From contig JBBRMQ010000266.1 in the NCBI GenBank assembly GCA_038230775.1, forward strand, positions 1 through 5,477: a stretch of DNA of 5,477 nt. The letters run 5' to 3'. The stretch is from JBBRMQ01 sp038230775. Its GTDB lineage: Bacteria; Acidobacteriota; Thermoanaerobaculia; Gp7-AA8. Both the position numbers and the translations under genes were made by a program. Below are positions 4,605-5,477 of this stretch, in pieces. Numbering within the stretch: position 1 is the stretch's first letter; every line of letters begins with the position of its first letter. The notes below the pieces were generated by a model. The model was not told where the DNA came from. It ran no database searches and was given only the letters and a program-made list of their open reading frames with translations.

Positions 4605-5477
4605 CTAGAACAGTTCTTCGATCGGCTTGTACGTTCCGTCTTTCGCGAACGGCACGTATTCGAAGCCGCGCTTCAGCGGATCGTCGTATCGCACCGTCGT
4701 GTAGTCGATGCCGAGCGCCGAATACATCGTCGACGTCACATCCTCGGGGCGGACGTCGCGGTTCTGACTCCAGCCGTAATCGACGACGTTCGCGCCCGTC
4801 GGGTCCGTCTTTCCGATGACCTTGCCGCCGTGGATGCCGCCGCCCGCCCACACAGTGGTCATACGCAGGTTGTGATCGCGCCCGCCCTGGTTATTGAGGA
4901 CGCCGACCGTCCGCCCGAACTCCGACACGATCATGACCAGCGTCTCATCCAGAAGCGTCTTGCCGGTGACCAACCCCGGCGTCGACTGAAGATCCGTCAG
5001 CAGAGCACCGAACGCCGGATCGAACGCGGTGCTTTGCGAGTACAGCGATGATCCCGCCTTCGCGTAAATGTTGTTGTGATGATCCCATCCGCCGAACGAC
5101 ACCTGCACGAATCGCGTCCCCTTGCGCGCGCCGACGAGATTGCGCGCGATGACGAGCGCATCGCCGAAGGACGTGCCGCCGTAACGGGTGTGCTCGGCCG
5201 GTGAGAAGCTGAACACGGCGTTGATGTTCGGCGAGTCCATCAATACCTTCGATTGCGTGTAGAAGTCGTTCATGTCCAGCGTCGCTTTTCCGAGCGCGCC
5301 CGTCGTGCGTGCGCCGTCGAGCTGGTGCAGGAACGCCCAGCGGTCGGTGAAACGGGACGCGCCGTCCGGGTGACTGATCGTCGCCAGGCCTGTCGCCGCC
5401 GGAGTGACCGGGAACGGCGCGTAGGTCGCGGGCAGATAACCGGAGGCCGGGATGCCGTTCGAGTTCAGCGCGATGAA
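4605..5477 (-). CDS. DUF1501 family protein, N-terminus beyond window edge
   Basis: The frame is open from the right edge (5477) to TAG at 4607-4605, giving the C-terminal 290 residues. An ATG at 5273 is internal: in-frame coding with domain-like sequence continues upstream of it (FLHQLDGARTTGALGKATLD). Family hallmarks are GGWDHHNN (visible residues 129-136), SEFGRT (185-190), GGRDHN (198-203), then AGGGIHGGKVIGKTD and TMYSALGID near the end. DUF1501 (PF07394) proteins are related to the sulfatase/alkaline phosphatase superfamily and are normally exported by the Tat pathway. They are common in Planctomycetes, Verrucomicrobia and Acidobacteria, often beside a DUF1800 gene that would lie upstream, outside this window. 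The Asp and His residues in these motifs are likely metal ligands. The substrate is unknown. It converges on the PH gene, and its last 19 or so codons are duplicated at 4270-4330. Confidence 0.92.
   Translation of the reverse strand, partial: FIALNSNGIPASGYLPATYAPFPVTPAATGLATISHPDGASRFTDRWAFLHQLDGARTTGALGKATLDMNDFYTQSKVLMDSPNINAVFSFSPAEHTRYGGTSFGDALVIARNLVGARKGTRFVQVSFGGWDHHNNIYAKAGSSLYSQSTAFDPAFGALLTDLQSTPGLVTGKTLLDETLVMIVSEFGRTVGVLNNQGGRDHNLRMTTVWAGGGIHGGKVIGKTDPTGANVVDYGWSQNRDVRPEDVTSTMYSALGIDYTTVRYDDPLKRGFEYVPFAKDGTYKPIEELF

Larger units (their letters stand above)
4331..4677. repeat. Tandem duplication, block 2 (PH gene end, long hairpin, DUF1501 gene end)
   Basis: This is the second copy of the convergent gene junction. 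Here the PH part is the orphan and the DUF1501 part belongs to the intact gene. The GAGCGCCGGTTGTCG spacer is retained, and the hairpin element is present in full length. The intergenic stretch 4213-4604 holds nothing apart from these two blocks' spacers, hairpins and orphan gene ends. Confidence 0.85.

Noticed and set aside
4356..5051. Plus-strand open frame of 231 codons spanning the hairpin and the DUF1501 gene
   Set aside because: It reads through the repeat and the antisense of a conserved gene, and has no family features.

Overview
The window is a GC-rich bacterial chromosomal segment with six real genes, two of them cut by the window edges. The gene types (a DUF1501 secreted protein, a lipoprotein M48 peptidase, a zinc-ribbon/PH membrane protein), the high GC and an apparently leaderless start with a TACAAT box just before an ATG suggest a soil-type Acidobacteriota or a similar deep-branching phylum. 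That placement is an inference; there is no rRNA or other marker here.

Layout. Positions 3-620 (+) hold a TetR-family regulator missing its first residues. It is followed after 13 nt by an HD-superfamily phosphohydrolase-like protein (634-1356, +), whose last ~41 codons are read out of a long palindromic repeat (1231-1490). Next comes a lipoprotein M48 zinc peptidase (1528-2316, +). It converges, with a 9-nt gap, on a CPA2-type cation/proton antiporter (2326-3534, -). The antiporter start is divergent from a zinc-ribbon plus bacterial PH-domain membrane protein (3571-4212, +), and the ~36 nt between them must carry both promoters. The right end holds the C-terminal 290 residues of a DUF1501 protein (4605-5477, -).

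The most unusual region is 4032-4677. The junction between the convergent 3' ends of the PH gene and the DUF1501 gene is present twice in tandem. Each block holds the end of the PH gene, a hairpin element beginning TGTCATCCC, and the end of the DUF1501 gene. The intact PH gene ends in the first block and the intact DUF1501 gene ends in the second. The other two ends are orphan fragments. Differences between the blocks fall mostly at synonymous positions, so they probably diverged while both were still coding, as in recombination between diverged strains. A strain-chimeric assembly could give the same picture. The hairpin element is a 92-nt structure in block 2 and is reduced to 29 nt in block 1.

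The genes do not form one obvious pathway. TetR plus the HD protein may be a small operon. The peptidase, antiporter, PH protein and DUF1501 protein are all cell-envelope functions but are not co-directional. I see no CRISPR array, tRNA, rRNA, transposase or defence system, and no convincing new multi-gene system. The points of interest are the repeat-driven remodelling of gene ends and the compact divergent promoter region.
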